A stretch of DNA of 64,000 bases from Streptomyces sp. SID13031 (GTDB taxonomy: Bacteria > Actinomycetota > Actinomycetes > Propionibacteriales > Kribbellaceae), in assembly GCF_010548305.1 (NCBI RefSeq), contig NZ_JAAGLV010000001.1:496001-560000 (forward strand). The letters run 5' to 3'. The notes beneath the pieces were generated by a model. It was given only the letters and a program-made list of their open reading frames with translations, made no database searches and was not told the origin of the DNA. Shown in pieces: positions 44,594-54,131 of the stretch; the stretch's first letter is position 1, and each line of letters starts with the position of its first letter. Position numbers and translations under genes: made by a program.

Positions 44594-45889
44594 GTGACGC
44601 GGGTACCACTGGCGTTCCCGCAGCACCTGCTGCGCTTCTTCGACGTGTTGCATCCGGGCCAGGCCACCGGCCCGGCGTTCGTGATCAGCGCGGCGTACCG
44701 GGTGACCGGTCCCGTTGACGAGGAGTCACTGCGGCTGGCGGTCACCGAGCTGACCGGCCGGCACGACGCATTGCGCGCCACCCTGCACGGCGGCGACGGA
44801 ATGCCCTGGCAGGAGATCCATGAACCTGGTGCCGGCCGGTTCGAGGTGATCGACCTCACGGGCGGGGATCCCGATGAGCTGCTGGACGGCCTGGACGCCC
44901 GCGACCATCCGGGTAACCGTTCGCCGCTGCTCTGGGTCTACTACGCGAAGCTGGCGCCGGCGGACGGCGTACTGGCGCTGGTCGCGCACCACTCGGCGGC
45001 CGACGCGTGGTCGATGGATCTGCTCGTCCGCGATCTCGCCACTTGCTACGCCGCCCGCATCGACGGCGCACCGGCGCCACCTGTTGCCGCTAGCACCTAT
45101 GCGGACTTCGCCGTCGACGACCAGGCTCGGCGCGACAGTCCGCGGTCGGCGCAGGCGCTCGACTATTGGGCGGCCAAGCTGGCCGACGTGGACGGTACCT
45201 CGTTGCCGTCCGATCGGCCCAGGGAGCTGAAGGACGACGGGATCCGGGCGCAGCTCCGGTTCGGCATCGACTCGACGCTCGCCGGCCGACTCGCGGCGGC
45301 TGCGCGTCAGGCGAGGTGCTCGCCGTTCATGATCCACCTGACGGCGTACCTGCTGACCCTGCGCGAGCTGACCGGTGCCACCGACCTCACCGTGCCGACG
45401 CTGACCTCCGGCCGTGGCCGGCCGGAGCTGGACGAGACGGTCGGCTTCTTCCTGAACGCGCTGCTGCTGCGGACGGATCTCAGCGGCGTGAAGTCACTCG
45501 GCGACGCACTGGCCCAGGTCCGCAAGACGTGTTTAGATGCCTACCGCAACGAACTCCCCATCCTGCGGCTGCTGGAGGAGGTCCCGGACGCCGGCCTGCT
45601 GCTGGCCGACGACTCCTTCGTGCTGATGCCGTTCCAGCACATCCCGCTGGGACGGCGGCAGCCCCGCCCGTTCGGTCCGGCGGCGACGTACGTCTCGTTC
45701 GACCGCCGGCCAGGCTCCCGGCCTCATGGCGTCGCTGTTCCACTGGACGGACTGTGGACCATCGACGAGCGCCCGGGTGGCCTGCTCACCGGCAAGATCT
45801 CCTATGCTCCGGCGCTGTTCGACGCGGCGACGCTGGCGGCTCATGCGGACACCTACCTGCGGCAGTTGGACGCGATCGCGGCCGGCTGA
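44594..45889 (+). CDS. Free-standing NRPS condensation domain
   Basis: 431 aa, exactly one condensation domain. The catalytic motif HHSAADAWS (HHxxxD; His132, His133, Asp137) is intact, with RHDALRATL upstream (C2), STYADFAVDDQ (C4-like) and VGFFLNALLLRTDL (C5-like). It would join an acyl group from one carrier to an amino acid on another. The two carriers in the neighbouring operon fit as donor (FAAL fusion) and acceptor. GTG 44594 follows GGGAGGG; a reading from 44555 has no ribosome site. Confidence 0.88.
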   Translation: MTRVPLAFPQHLLRFFDVLHPGQATGPAFVISAAYRVTGPVDEESLRLAVTELTGRHDALRATLHGGDGMPWQEIHEPGAGRFEVIDLTGGDPDELLDGLDARDHPGNRSPLLWVYYAKLAPADGVLALVAHHSAADAWSMDLLVRDLATCYAARIDGAPAPPVAASTYADFAVDDQARRDSPRSAQALDYWAAKLADVDGTSLPSDRPRELKDDGIRAQLRFGIDSTLAGRLAAAARQARCSPFMIHLTAYLLTLRELTGATDLTVPTLTSGRGRPELDETVGFFLNALLLRTDLSGVKSLGDALAQVRKTCLDAYRNELPILRLLEEVPDAGLLLADDSFVLMPFQHIPLGRRQPRPFGPAATYVSFDRRPGSRPHGVAVPLDGLWTIDERPGGLLTGKISYAPALFDAATLAAHADTYLRQLDAIAAG

Positions 45890-45993
45890 GGGCTGACCGG
45901 ATTGCTCAGTTTTTGCCGTGATTCAGGGGTTCCGGGCAGGGATCGGCTGACCTAGACTCCGAGCCTCCGACTCGGATACAGGGAGGGGGCGTC

Positions 45994-46026
45994 ATGCGCT
46001 GCATCGAGCCGCCAGACGAGAGCTGA
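45994..46026 (+). CDS. Possible 10-codon leader peptide
   Basis: ATG 45994 to TGA 46026 encodes MRCIEPPDES. It is preceded by an exceptionally strong ribosome site, GGGAGGGGG, at good spacing, which is hard to explain otherwise because the next gene starts 104 nt later with its own weaker site. A 10-bp hairpin follows its stop. Could be a translated attenuator leader; could also be chance. Confidence 0.4.
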   Translation: MRCIEPPDES

Positions 46027-46052
46027 CCGTCGTACGACCCTGAAGTGTGGCG

Positions 46053-46083
46053 CTGCGCCCGGCGGTTCCGGCCCCGGGCGCAG
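46053..46083 (+). promoter_or_regulatory. Stable hairpin between the leader peptide and the PLP-enzyme gene
   Basis: CTGCGCCCGG (46053-46062) pairs perfectly with CCGGGCGCAG (46074-46083), loop 11 nt. It lies 26 nt downstream of the short reading frame's stop and 46 nt upstream of the next start codon. No T-tract. Attenuator or processing hairpin are possible roles. Confidence 0.45.
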
Positions 46084-46129
46084 TCGTCGAGGCACCCGGT
46101 ATCGCTACCGGTCGACCGTGCGAGGACCG

Positions 46130-47065
46130 ATGCCTGCCGTATCCGTTGACAGCCAGCAGCTCGATCAGAACATCAAGCGCTTTCATCAGCAGGTGGCGGC
46201 TGCTGGTTGCACGACCAGAGCGCACCTGAAGGCACATCGCACCATCGAACTGGCAGTGCGGCAGGTTGCGGCCGGTGCGGTGGGTGTTGCCGTGCACTCC
46301 GCGCAGGCCGCTCTCGACCTCGCCGCAGCCGGCGTGACCGACGTCGTGGTGGCATGGCCCTGGCAGGAGCCGTGGCGCTGGCCGCTGTATGTCAAGGCGG
46401 CCCACGAGCTCAAGCATTTCGCCGTCCACGTGGACACCGCGGAAACGATCACCGGCCTGGGGCGAGTGGCGGCCGCGGACGCCGTACAGATCGGTATCCG
46501 GATCGACCTGCGGCATACCCCGGCGGCCGACCTGCTTCTACTGGCCCGCTTGGCCGATGCCACCGCTGGCGTGCACCTCGAAGGGCTGACCGGATACCGG
46601 GGTCCGGAGACCCCTCAGGACATCGTCGACTTCTCCCTGCTCGGGCAGAGTCATGCCGAACACCTGGTCGAGGTTGCGGAGTCGATCCGGGCCGAGGGCA
46701 TCGACTGTCCCGTGGTGAGTGCGGGTGGTACTCCGACCGCTGCGGGCGCGCTCCGCGTCGCCGGCGTCACCGAGATCGTCGCGGGAGCGTACGCGACCCT
46801 GGACGCCGGACTTGCCACCGCGGGCGCCTGCGACCTGACAGAGGTCGCCATCAGCGTCGCGAACGATCGCGCGGATCTACTGACCGATTGCGGCCAGCCC
46901 TGGGCTCCCGAGTCGGTGTCGGTTCCGGTGAACGGCCGGCTGGTGCCCGGCCACGTCTGCCCCTTGGCGAAGAACCTGATGCGCGGCAAAGTCGAGATCA
47001 CCGTGCTGGATGGTGGTGTGCCGGTCGATCGCTGGCTGCCGCGCGGCCGTCCTGATCGCGAGTAG
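46130..47065 (+). CDS. PLP-dependent alanine racemase/D-threonine aldolase-like enzyme
   Basis: 311 aa. The fold-type III PLP barrel is suggested by RAHLKAHRTIELAV, where Lys34 would form the Schiff base (compare RPHxKTHK in D-threonine aldolases and D-serine dehydratases), and by VSAGGTPTAAG and GAYATLDAG near the phosphate and C-terminal sites. It may racemise, cleave or supply a D- or modified amino acid for the cluster. Slightly shorter than typical (~370). ATG 46130 with GAGGA four bases before; a GTG at 46118 lacks a ribosome site. The MFS gene starts 3 nt later. Confidence 0.7.
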   Translation: MPAVSVDSQQLDQNIKRFHQQVAAAGCTTRAHLKAHRTIELAVRQVAAGAVGVAVHSAQAALDLAAAGVTDVVVAWPWQEPWRWPLYVKAAHELKHFAVHVDTAETITGLGRVAAADAVQIGIRIDLRHTPAADLLLLARLADATAGVHLEGLTGYRGPETPQDIVDFSLLGQSHAEHLVEVAESIRAEGIDCPVVSAGGTPTAAGALRVAGVTEIVAGAYATLDAGLATAGACDLTEVAISVANDRADLLTDCGQPWAPESVSVPVNGRLVPGHVCPLAKNLMRGKVEITVLDGGVPVDRWLPRGRPDRE

Positions 47066-47068
47066 CCA

Positions 47069-48274
47069 GTGCCGACCCGGTTCTGGCTCTTCCTCTGCGC
47101 GCGAACGGTTTCAGTGCTCGGCAACTCTTTCGGGCCGATCGCTTTGGCGTTCGGAGTTCTCTCACTGCCCGGTACGACGCCCGCGACGCTTGGCGTAGTA
47201 CTGGCTGCTCAAGGCGTTCCCCAGTTGGCGCTGCTACTGCTGGGCGGGGTGATCGGCGACCGGTTCCCCAGGTACCGGGTGCTCGTGATGGCCGAACTCG
47301 TGTCGGGTGTCGCGTACGCCGGTCTGGCGGCGATGTTGCTGACCGGGCGAGCACCGATCGCCGGGTTGTGCGCGGCTGCATTTGTCGCCGGAGCAGCCTC
47401 GGCCCTGCTGCTGCCTTCCCTCACCGGAACCGTGGCCGACCTGGTGCCCGCCGACTCGCTGCAAAGCGCCAACGGACGACTCCGGTTGGGCACAAACTCC
47501 GCCCGCATCGCCGGCGTGGTCGCCGCGGGGGCAACCGTCGCCTGGCTCGGGCCGGGGGTGGCGCTCGCGGTCGACGCTGCAACGTACTTTGTCGCGGCAG
47601 TGCTGCTGAGCGCGCTTCGGTTACCTGGTACGGTCCGCGCCGGCCGCCGGGACCTGGTGGGCGACCTGCGGGTGGGCTGGCGCGAATTCGCGAGTCGGTC
47701 CTGGTTGTGGACCACGGTGGCGGCGGCCGGTCTGATCAACGCGGCGTCTACGGCTGCTTTCGGCGTCCTCGGTCCAGCGCTGGCCAAGGACCGGCTCGGT
47801 GGTGCGTTGGCGTGGTCGCTGGTACTGGCGGGCTATGCGATCGGCATGCTGGCCGGTGTCGTCGTGGCGATCAGGTTCAAGCCGGCGCGGCCGCTGCCGA
47901 CGGCACTCCTCTTCGCGCCGCTACTGTCGCTGCCGCTGCTGGCTCTCGGGTTCCGCGCGCCGTTGCCACTCATCGTCGTCGCAGCCGTCTGCGCCGGCGT
48001 CGCCACGGATGTCTTCGGCGTTCTGTGGGACACCATCATGCAGACCGAGGTCCCCGCCGACGCGTTGTCGCGGGTCAGCTCGTACGAGTATCTGTTCGCG
48101 CTGTCGCTGAAACCCGTCGCCGCGGTGGTCGCCGGGCTGGTGGCCACCGGCCTCGGTCCGGCCGCCGGGCTGCTCCTCTTCGGCAGCCTGATCGTCGTGG
48201 CCGCGGCGGGTGCGCTCACCAATCCGGCGGTCCGCCGCCACCTACCCCGACAAGACCTTGGAGTCCGCCCATGA
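47069..48274 (+). CDS. MFS transporter, likely product exporter
   Basis: 401 aa with about 12 hydrophobic segments and MFS_3/enterobactin-exporter-like features: RTVSVLGNSFGPIALAFGV at the start, LLGGVIGDRFPRYRVLVMAE (the loop 2-3 motif) and a symmetric second half. It is tightly packed between the PLP enzyme and a methyltransferase, so it most likely exports the cluster product or gives self-resistance. GTG start 3 nt after the preceding stop. Confidence 0.85.
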   Translation: MPTRFWLFLCARTVSVLGNSFGPIALAFGVLSLPGTTPATLGVVLAAQGVPQLALLLLGGVIGDRFPRYRVLVMAELVSGVAYAGLAAMLLTGRAPIAGLCAAAFVAGAASALLLPSLTGTVADLVPADSLQSANGRLRLGTNSARIAGVVAAGATVAWLGPGVALAVDAATYFVAAVLLSALRLPGTVRAGRRDLVGDLRVGWREFASRSWLWTTVAAAGLINAASTAAFGVLGPALAKDRLGGALAWSLVLAGYAIGMLAGVVVAIRFKPARPLPTALLFAPLLSLPLLALGFRAPLPLIVVAAVCAGVATDVFGVLWDTIMQTEVPADALSRVSSYEYLFALSLKPVAAVVAGLVATGLGPAAGLLLFGSLIVVAAAGALTNPAVRRHLPRQDLGVRP

Positions 48275-49017
48275 GCGAGGGATACGTCGAAGGATTCGCC
48301 CAGGCCTACGACCAGTTCTGGCGCCCCTACCCGACCAAGTCGGCGCAGTCGCTGCTGAAACTGCTGGAGAGCTCAGCGCCGGACGCCCGCCGGGTCCTGG
48401 ACATCGGCTGCGGCACCGGAATCGTGGCCGAGCAGTTCCAGCAAGCCGGCTTCGAGGTGACCGGGCTGGACAAGTCGCCGGCCATGCTCGCCCTGGCCAG
48501 GGCGCGTCTCGGCGAGGCGCCGGTGCTGATCGAGGGGGACGCGGCGGACTTCACCGTCGACGAGCAGTTCCCCGTCGCGGTGTCGACGTACGACATCCCG
48601 AACCACCTCGCGGACCTGGACCAGATCGCGGCCTATCTCCAGTGTGTGTACGCCGCCGTCGAACCGGGTGGGCTTTTCGCGTTCGACCTCGCCACCGTCG
48701 CGGGACTGCGTGGGATGAACACGGTCCAGATCCGCGACACCGAAGAGGCCATGCTGCTGTTCCGCGGTGCGTTGAACGAGAGCGCGGGTGTCGGCTTCTA
48801 TCGCATCTCCGGAGTCGTCCGCGCCGAGGACGGCCGCTACGACCGGTTCGAGACCACAATGACCAACATCGTCGTACCGATCGACCACTTGCTGAAGCTG
48901 CTGGCCGACGCCGGTTGGGCCGACAGTTACCTGGCCGCCCAGGACGACCTGCTCACCCCGCTCGCGGAGGTGCCCGACACCTTGCGGCACGTATTTGTCA
49001 TCTCTCGCAAGCCCTAG
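48271..49017 (+). CDS. Class I SAM-dependent methyltransferase
   Basis: 248 aa. Motif I RVLDIGCGTGIVAEQFQQAG, acidic loop VTGLDKSPAMLALARARL, VAVSTYDIPNHLADLDQIAA as motif IV and AAVEPGGLFAFDLATV as post-motif. Similar in size to small-molecule N/O-methyltransferases. Its ATG overlaps the MFS stop (ATGA), making it the end of the PLP-MFS-methyltransferase operon. Likely a tailoring enzyme. Confidence 0.85.
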   Translation: MSEGYVEGFAQAYDQFWRPYPTKSAQSLLKLLESSAPDARRVLDIGCGTGIVAEQFQQAGFEVTGLDKSPAMLALARARLGEAPVLIEGDAADFTVDEQFPVAVSTYDIPNHLADLDQIAAYLQCVYAAVEPGGLFAFDLATVAGLRGMNTVQIRDTEEAMLLFRGALNESAGVGFYRISGVVRAEDGRYDRFETTMTNIVVPIDHLLKLLADAGWADSYLAAQDDLLTPLAEVPDTLRHVFVISRKP

Positions 49018-49076
49018 AGTCCCAGTGAGTGGAACTCCAAGCTGTCGGGGATCAGCTGTCACGGTGACGATGAACC

Positions 49077-49880
49077 ATGACCGATACCTCTCTGGACCAA
49101 GCGGTGGTGGAGGCCTCGGACCGGCTCGCCCTGGCTGCTAGTACAGGATTCGCCTGTACGCCGGTACGCGACCTGATCGGGGCTGACGTCGCGGTGGCGT
49201 ACGCCGTGCAGCAGCGTGGGCTCGCCGGCCGGATCGCGGCCGGCGCTTCGATCGTGGGGCGGAAGATCGGGCTGACCTCCGAGGCAGTGCAGCGGCAACT
49301 CGGGGTGGATCGGCCCGACTTCGGGGTCCTCCTCGACGACATGGCGTACCGCGACGCTGCCGCGCTGCCCCTCGAGCGCTTGCTACAGCCCCGGGTGGAG
49401 GCAGAGGTGGCGTTCGTCCTTGCCACTGGCCTGACCATTGGGCCGTTCGACGCTGCGACCGTTGCGGCGGCGGTTGACTATGCGGTTGCGGCCTTGGAGA
49501 TCGTGGACAGCCGGATCGAGGGGTGGGACATCACCTTCGCCGACACGGTGGCCGACAACGCCTCGGCCGGGTTGTTCGTACTTGGCATCAAGCACGTCGG
49601 GCTGGATGGATTCGTCCCGCGGGAGGCCGCGATGGAATTGCGGCTCAACGATGAGGTGGTGTCGACGGGTTCTGGTGCTGCTTCGCTGGGAGATCCGTTG
49701 GCTGCGTTGGCCTGGCTGGCCACGACGGCGGTGGAGATGGGTGCTCCGTTGCGGGCGGGCGACGTAGTACTGAGCGGTGCGCTCGGGCCCGTCGTACCGG
49801 TCGGGGCCGGTGATGTCGTGGCTGCGACCATCAGCGGGCTCGGTTCGGTACGGGCCTCGTTCGTGGGGGCGGCCGGATGA
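49077..49880 (+). CDS. mhpD: 2-keto-4-pentenoate hydratase
   Basis: 267 aa. FAH-superfamily hydratase: [34 protein letters not shown] (Glu-x-Glu metal ligands), [20 protein letters not shown] and [14 protein letters not shown]. It hydrates 2-hydroxypenta-2,4-dienoate to 4-hydroxy-2-oxovalerate, the step after ring-fission product hydrolysis in the meta-cleavage pathway. First of three coupled genes; its stop overlaps the next start (ATGA). Confidence 0.93.
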   Translation: MTDTSLDQAVVEASDRLALAASTGFACTPVRDLIGADVAVAYAVQQRGLAGRIAAGASIVGRKIGLTSEAVQRQLGVDRPDFGVLLDDMAYRDAAALPLERLLQPRVEAEVAFVLATGLTIGPFDAATVAAAVDYAVAALEIVDSRIEGWDITFADTVADNASAGLFVLGIKHVGLDGFVPREAAMELRLNDEVVSTGSGAASLGDPLAALAWLATTAVEMGAPLRAGDVVLSGALGPVVPVGAGDVVAATISGLGSVRASFVGAAG

Positions 49881-50800
49881 AGGTCGCGGTGATCGGGTCG
49901 GGCAACATCGGCACGGACCTGATGATCAAGGTGCTCAAGGTGTCGTCGACGCTGGAGCTGGCGGCGATGGTCGGGATCGATCCGGCCTCGGACGGGCTCG
50001 CCCGGGCCGCTCGGCTAGGCGTTCCGACGACGGCCGGCGGGGTTGCCGGTCTGGTCGCGATGGACGGGTTCGACGAGATCGGGCTGGTCTTCGACGCGAC
50101 GTCGGCGCCGGCGCATGTGGCGAACGCGGCCGTGCTGGCGGCGTACGGGAAGCGGATGATCGACCTCACCCCGGCGGCGATCGGGCCGATGGTGGTACCG
50201 GCCGTGAACCTCGATGTGCACCTGGACGCGCTGAACGTGAACATGGTGACCTGCGGCGGCCAGGCGACGATCCCGATCGTGGCCGCCCTCGCGGACGTCG
50301 TACCGGTCCCGTACGCCGAGATCGTCGCGTCGATCGCGTCGCGGTCGGCCGGGCCGGGGACGCGGGCCAATATCGACGAATTCACCGAGACGACGGCGCG
50401 GGCGATTGTGGCGGTCGGCGGCGCGGGCAAGGGCAAGGCGGTCATTGTGCTGAACCCGGCCGAGCCGCCGATGATCATGCGGGACACCGTGCTGGCCCTG
50501 GTCAATGCGCCGGAACCCCTTGCTCTGGAGGCGATCCGGGCATCCGTCGCCGAGATAGTTCAGCGGGTGGCCGGGTATGTGCCGGGCTATCGGCTGAAAC
50601 AAGAGGTCCAGATCATGCCGGTCGACCAGCCTGTGCACCTGCTCACCCACGAGCCGGTTACGCATCAGGTGTCAGTCTTCCTGGAGGTCGAAGGCGCTGC
50701 GCACTACCTGCCCGCATACGCGGGGAATCTCGACATCATGACGAGCGCTGCGCTACGGATGGCCGAAGCGATGGCGCACCGACTGGAGGTCCGGGCATGA
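49877..50800 (+). CDS. mhpF: Acetaldehyde dehydrogenase (acylating)
   Basis: 307 aa. NAD-binding start [20 protein letters not shown], the catalytic cysteine in [16 protein letters not shown], and [18 protein letters not shown], all typical of MhpF/DmpF. It oxidises acetaldehyde (or propanal) to the acyl-CoA and works in a channelling complex with the aldolase encoded next. Coupled on both sides by ATGA overlaps. Confidence 0.95.
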   Translation: MKVAVIGSGNIGTDLMIKVLKVSSTLELAAMVGIDPASDGLARAARLGVPTTAGGVAGLVAMDGFDEIGLVFDATSAPAHVANAAVLAAYGKRMIDLTPAAIGPMVVPAVNLDVHLDALNVNMVTCGGQATIPIVAALADVVPVPYAEIVASIASRSAGPGTRANIDEFTETTARAIVAVGGAGKGKAVIVLNPAEPPMIMRDTVLALVNAPEPLALEAIRASVAEIVQRVAGYVPGYRLKQEVQIMPVDQPVHLLTHEPVTHQVSVFLEVEGAAHYLPAYAGNLDIMTSAALRMAEAMAHRLEVRA

Positions 50801-51798
50801 GGCTCTATCTGCAGGACGTCACCTTGCGGGACGGGATGCACGCCCTGCGGCATCGCATCGAGCCCGCGCGCGTCGCGGAGATCGCCTGGGCACTGGATCA
50901 GGCCGGGGTGGATGCGATCGAGGTCTCGCATGGCGACGGGCTGGGTGGAGGGTCGCTCGTCTACGGACCCGGCAGTCATACCGACTGGGCTTGGATCGAG
51001 GCCGCGGCGAGTGCGGTGACTTCAGCGCGGCTGACGACCTTGTTGCTGCCGGGGATCGGGACCGTCGAGGATCTGCGGCACGCGTATGACCTCGGGGTGC
51101 GATCGGTCCGGGTCGCCACGCATTGCACGGAGGCCGATATCAGCGCTCAGCACATCGCCGCCGCGCGAGAGCTCGGGATGGACGTGTCCGGCTTCCTGAT
51201 GATGAGTCATCTCGCGCCGCCGGCCGACCTGGCGCGACAGGCGGCGCTGATGGCGTCGTACGGGGCGGACTGCGTCTATGTCACCGACTCGGGTGGGCGG
51301 CTGCTGATGCGCGAGGTGCGCGATCGGGTGCGGGCCTATCGCGAGGTGCTCGACCCGGCGGTCGAGATCGGCATCCATGCGCACGAGAACCTCTCGCTCG
51401 CCGTGGCCAACTCGGTGATCGCGGTCGAAGAGGGCGCGACCAGGGTCGATGCCTCGCTGGCCGGGCTCGGAGCGGGCGCCGGCAACTGCCCTCTCGAGCC
51501 GTTCGTCGCGGTGGCGACTTTGAATGGTTGGGAGCATGGCGCTGATCTGTTTGCTTTGCAGGATGCCGCCGAGGAATTGGTACGGCCATTGCAGGACCGT
51601 CCGGTGCGGGTCGACCGGGAGACGCTGACCCTCGGGTACGCCGGGGTGTACGGGTCGTTCCTGCGGCACGCCGAGACGGTGGCCGAGCGCACCGGTACCG
51701 AGGTCCGCGCCATCCTCGTCGAGGCCGGCCGCCGCCGATTGGTCGGCGGCCAGGAAGACCTGCTGACCGATATCGCGCTCGACCTCAGTCGACGGTGA
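50797..51798 (+). CDS. mhpE: 4-hydroxy-2-oxovalerate aldolase
   Basis: 333 aa. DmpG/MhpE-type TIM barrel: [16 protein letters not shown] (metal Asp and catalytic Arg/His), [43 protein letters not shown] (metal HxH) and [19 protein letters not shown]. Splits 4-hydroxy-2-oxovalerate to pyruvate and acetaldehyde. The last 14 bases overlap the convergent dioxygenase gene. Confidence 0.95.
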   Translation: MRLYLQDVTLRDGMHALRHRIEPARVAEIAWALDQAGVDAIEVSHGDGLGGGSLVYGPGSHTDWAWIEAAASAVTSARLTTLLLPGIGTVEDLRHAYDLGVRSVRVATHCTEADISAQHIAAARELGMDVSGFLMMSHLAPPADLARQAALMASYGADCVYVTDSGGRLLMREVRDRVRAYREVLDPAVEIGIHAHENLSLAVANSVIAVEEGATRVDASLAGLGAGAGNCPLEPFVAVATLNGWEHGADLFALQDAAEELVRPLQDRPVRVDRETLTLGYAGVYGSFLRHAETVAERTGTEVRAILVEAGRRRLVGGQEDLLTDIALDLSRR

Positions 51799-52720
51799 AT
51801 GTCGTACCAATGCCCATGCCGGTGATCCATTCGGGGACCGGTTCGTAGCTCGACCAGGCCAATGGCAGGCCGGCCGCGACCTGGCCGATCAACCAGCAGC
51901 GGAGCTCGTGGCCGCCCGTACCGGCGTTGGCCTCGAGCTTTTCGTGGCCGAGGTCGGCGATGGCTGACGGGTCGTTGTCGGTCAGGCGGTCCAGGAACCA
52001 CTGGTCCCAGTCGGCGTTGACCGGCGCGCTGGGGTTGCCACCCATCGCGCGGACGCGCGGCTCGCGAACTGCCGCGAAGGCCTGGGCGTCGGCGCGACCG
52101 TGGATCAGCGCGTCACGACGGTCGCCGGTGACAGCAGGGTCGCGGGGGTCGTTGGACGGCAGCCAATGGGAGAGCCCGCCGCTGGCCGCGATCAGCACCC
52201 GGCCGCCGTACGGCGAGTTGCGCAGTGCCTGGCCGAGCGCGTGGCCGAGGGCGAAGCAGCGTTGTAAGGGCGGCAGGGGAGGGGCGGCGGTGTTGACGAC
52301 CAGTGGGACCATCGGCAGGTCGACTCCGCCGGTGATCATCTCGTACCCCTGGACGACGCCGTGGTCGACGGTGAGCGAGTAGGACAGCGAGACGTCGAAC
52401 CCGGCATCCGCCAGCCCGTCGTACGCCGACCAGGCGAGCTGGCTCGCCACCGGCAACGGGCCCGGAGTACTCCCGAAGTCGCCGAAGCCGACGGCCTGCT
52501 CGACGCCGAGCACGAACGGCGGCATCACGTCGTAGAAGTTGGCGTGGAAGTGATCGGGGCCGATGACAACGATCGCGTCCGGCTCCAGCCGCTCGACCGC
52601 GCGCCGGACCCGCTCGGCGTCCCGCAGGAACCGGCCGCCGGGAGCGGTTTCGTCAGCCGGCGGGAGCAGGGTCGCGAAGGGGCTGTGGGACATCCCGACG
52701 AAGCCGATCAGCTCAGCCAT
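51785..52720 (-). CDS. mhpB: LigB-superfamily extradiol ring-cleavage dioxygenase (MhpB-like)
   Basis: 311 aa. Class III extradiol dioxygenase: FVGMSHSPF with metal His12, [14 protein letters not shown] with the second His, [13 protein letters not shown] with the acid/base His, and [13 protein letters not shown]. The size and motifs match 2,3-dihydroxyphenylpropionate 1,2-dioxygenase (MhpB). It opens the catechol ring between C2 of the ring OH and the substituent. Coupled to the hydrolase gene, overlapping it by 8 nt. Confidence 0.88.
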   Translation of the reverse strand: MAELIGFVGMSHSPFATLLPPADETAPGGRFLRDAERVRRAVERLEPDAIVVIGPDHFHANFYDVMPPFVLGVEQAVGFGDFGSTPGPLPVASQLAWSAYDGLADAGFDVSLSYSLTVDHGVVQGYEMITGGVDLPMVPLVVNTAAPPLPPLQRCFALGHALGQALRNSPYGGRVLIAASGGLSHWLPSNDPRDPAVTGDRRDALIHGRADAQAFAAVREPRVRAMGGNPSAPVNADWDQWFLDRLTDNDPSAIADLGHEKLEANAGTGGHELRCWLIGQVAAGLPLAWSSYEPVPEWITGMGIGTTFTVD

Positions 52721-53606
52721 CGGACGGGTTCTTCCCGAGCAGGAGCCAGCTCCGGTGCGTTTCGAGGTACTCCGGAACCTTCTCCCACTGCGGCCAGTGC
52801 CCGGCGTCTTCGATCACGTGCAGTCGCGCGTCGGGCAGCCAGCCGAGCAGCAACTCCGCCTCGTCGAGTCCGCCGGTCGGATCGTGGTCGGTCCACAGCA
52901 GCAGGGTCGGCGCCTTGACCAGCGAGGCCCAGCTCGGGTCCCACGCGAAGTCCTTGCGAACCTCGGGATCCTGCAGCACCAAGGTGTTGGTGATGGCCTG
53001 GACGAACCCCGGCCGCGAGTAGACCTGGCGGCGGAGGTTCACCAGCTCATCGGTCACCATTTCCTTGTGGTGGAAGAGGAATTCCACCCGGCGCCGGACG
53101 GTCTCGTCGCTCGGATCCTGCACCGCGGCCATCGTGCTCTCCCGCAACCGCTGCATCACCTCAGGCTTGTTGGCGATGTTGCCCGGTGTGTTGAGCACGA
53201 GGCGATCCACCCGATCGGGATGCCCCGCGGCCGTCCACGCGACGACCCAGCCGCCGAGCGATTCACCCGACAGATGGGCCTTGTCGATGCCGAGCACGTC
53301 GAGCAATCCGATCAGGTGTTGCGTCAGTACGTCGATCGTGTACGGATAGTCGGGGAGCTCGGACCAGCCGTGGCCCACCATGTCGTACGCCGTGACGTGG
53401 AAGTCCTGCGCGAGGCCGGCCAGGTCGCGCGCGTACGCCTCGAGATGACCGCCCGTTCCGTGCAGGAGAACGAGTTCGGGGCCGGCGCCTGCCTGCAGTA
53501 CCCGCGTACGGACGTTGCTGCCGGCAACCGGTACATCGACGTGGCGCAAGGTGTGATCGAGATCGGCGAGCTCGGCCCACACGCTGATGTGGTCGGGGAT
53601 CGTCAT
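52713..53606 (-). CDS. mhpC: Alpha/beta hydrolase for the meta-cleavage product (MhpC-like)
   Basis: 297 aa. Oxyanion motif LVLLHGTGGHLEAYARD, nucleophile in LSGESLGGWVVAW, acid in LLLWTDHDPTGG and His in VIEDAGHWPQWEKV, the serine-type C-C hydrolase of meta-cleavage pathways (MhpC/BphD). It splits the ring-fission product to 2-hydroxypentadienoate and a carboxylic acid. ATG overlaps the upstream cupin stop (ATGA). Confidence 0.88.
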   Translation of the reverse strand: MTIPDHISVWAELADLDHTLRHVDVPVAGSNVRTRVLQAGAGPELVLLHGTGGHLEAYARDLAGLAQDFHVTAYDMVGHGWSELPDYPYTIDVLTQHLIGLLDVLGIDKAHLSGESLGGWVVAWTAAGHPDRVDRLVLNTPGNIANKPEVMQRLRESTMAAVQDPSDETVRRRVEFLFHHKEMVTDELVNLRRQVYSRPGFVQAITNTLVLQDPEVRKDFAWDPSWASLVKAPTLLLWTDHDPTGGLDEAELLLGWLPDARLHVIEDAGHWPQWEKVPEYLETHRSWLLLGKNPSDG

Positions 53607-54121
53607 GTCTCCTCCTGATGGTCGAAGCGGGCCCGCGCCTCGGTGAAGGTCGCGAGTCCGGCGCTTTCCCGGCGGGCCAGTCCGAACAGTCCGAGCAGCC
53701 GGGAGTTCTCGATGGTGAGGAACTCGACCGGCAGTTCGGGCGAGTCGTTGTAGTGCCGATGCCACGCCCACGGCGGGGTGTAGATGAAGGATCCGGCGCT
53801 CCACCCGACGGTCTCGGTGCCGTCGCCGGCCTCGATCTCGCTGTGGCCGTCGCCGGTGATCACGTAGTGCACGGTCTCGTGGTAGTGCCGCTGCATATCC
53901 GAGCTCTGGCCAGCCGGGATCGTCTGCCGGAACAACTCGAAGGTTGCTGTCGGCAACTGGCCGGCGATGCGCAGGGTGGTCGGATTGGGGACTGCGCCGG
54001 CCGGGATCGTGCTCAGCTCGTCGTCGTGGACGACGAGCGGGCGCTGCTCGCCGGGGCGGACGGTATGGGTGAGACCGGCGAGGAAGTCGGTCATCGTGAA
54101 GTCGGGTCCGGAGCTGGCCAT
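53603..54121 (-). CDS. Cupin-domain protein of the catabolic island
   Basis: 172 aa. Cupin motif MQRHYHETVHYVITGDGHSEIE with two His and Glu ligands, and SFIYTPPWAWHRHYND as the second motif. It could be a small dioxygenase or isomerase acting on a ring substrate, or a binding protein. Operon position: SDR - cupin - hydrolase - dioxygenase on the minus strand, downstream of the SDR by 10 nt. Function not assigned. Confidence 0.75.
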   Translation of the reverse strand: MASSGPDFTMTDFLAGLTHTVRPGEQRPLVVHDDELSTIPAGAVPNPTTLRIAGQLPTATFELFRQTIPAGQSSDMQRHYHETVHYVITGDGHSEIEAGDGTETVGWSAGSFIYTPPWAWHRHYNDSPELPVEFLTIENSRLLGLFGLARRESAGLATFTEARARFDHQEET

Positions 54122-54131
54122 GGAAGTCCTC

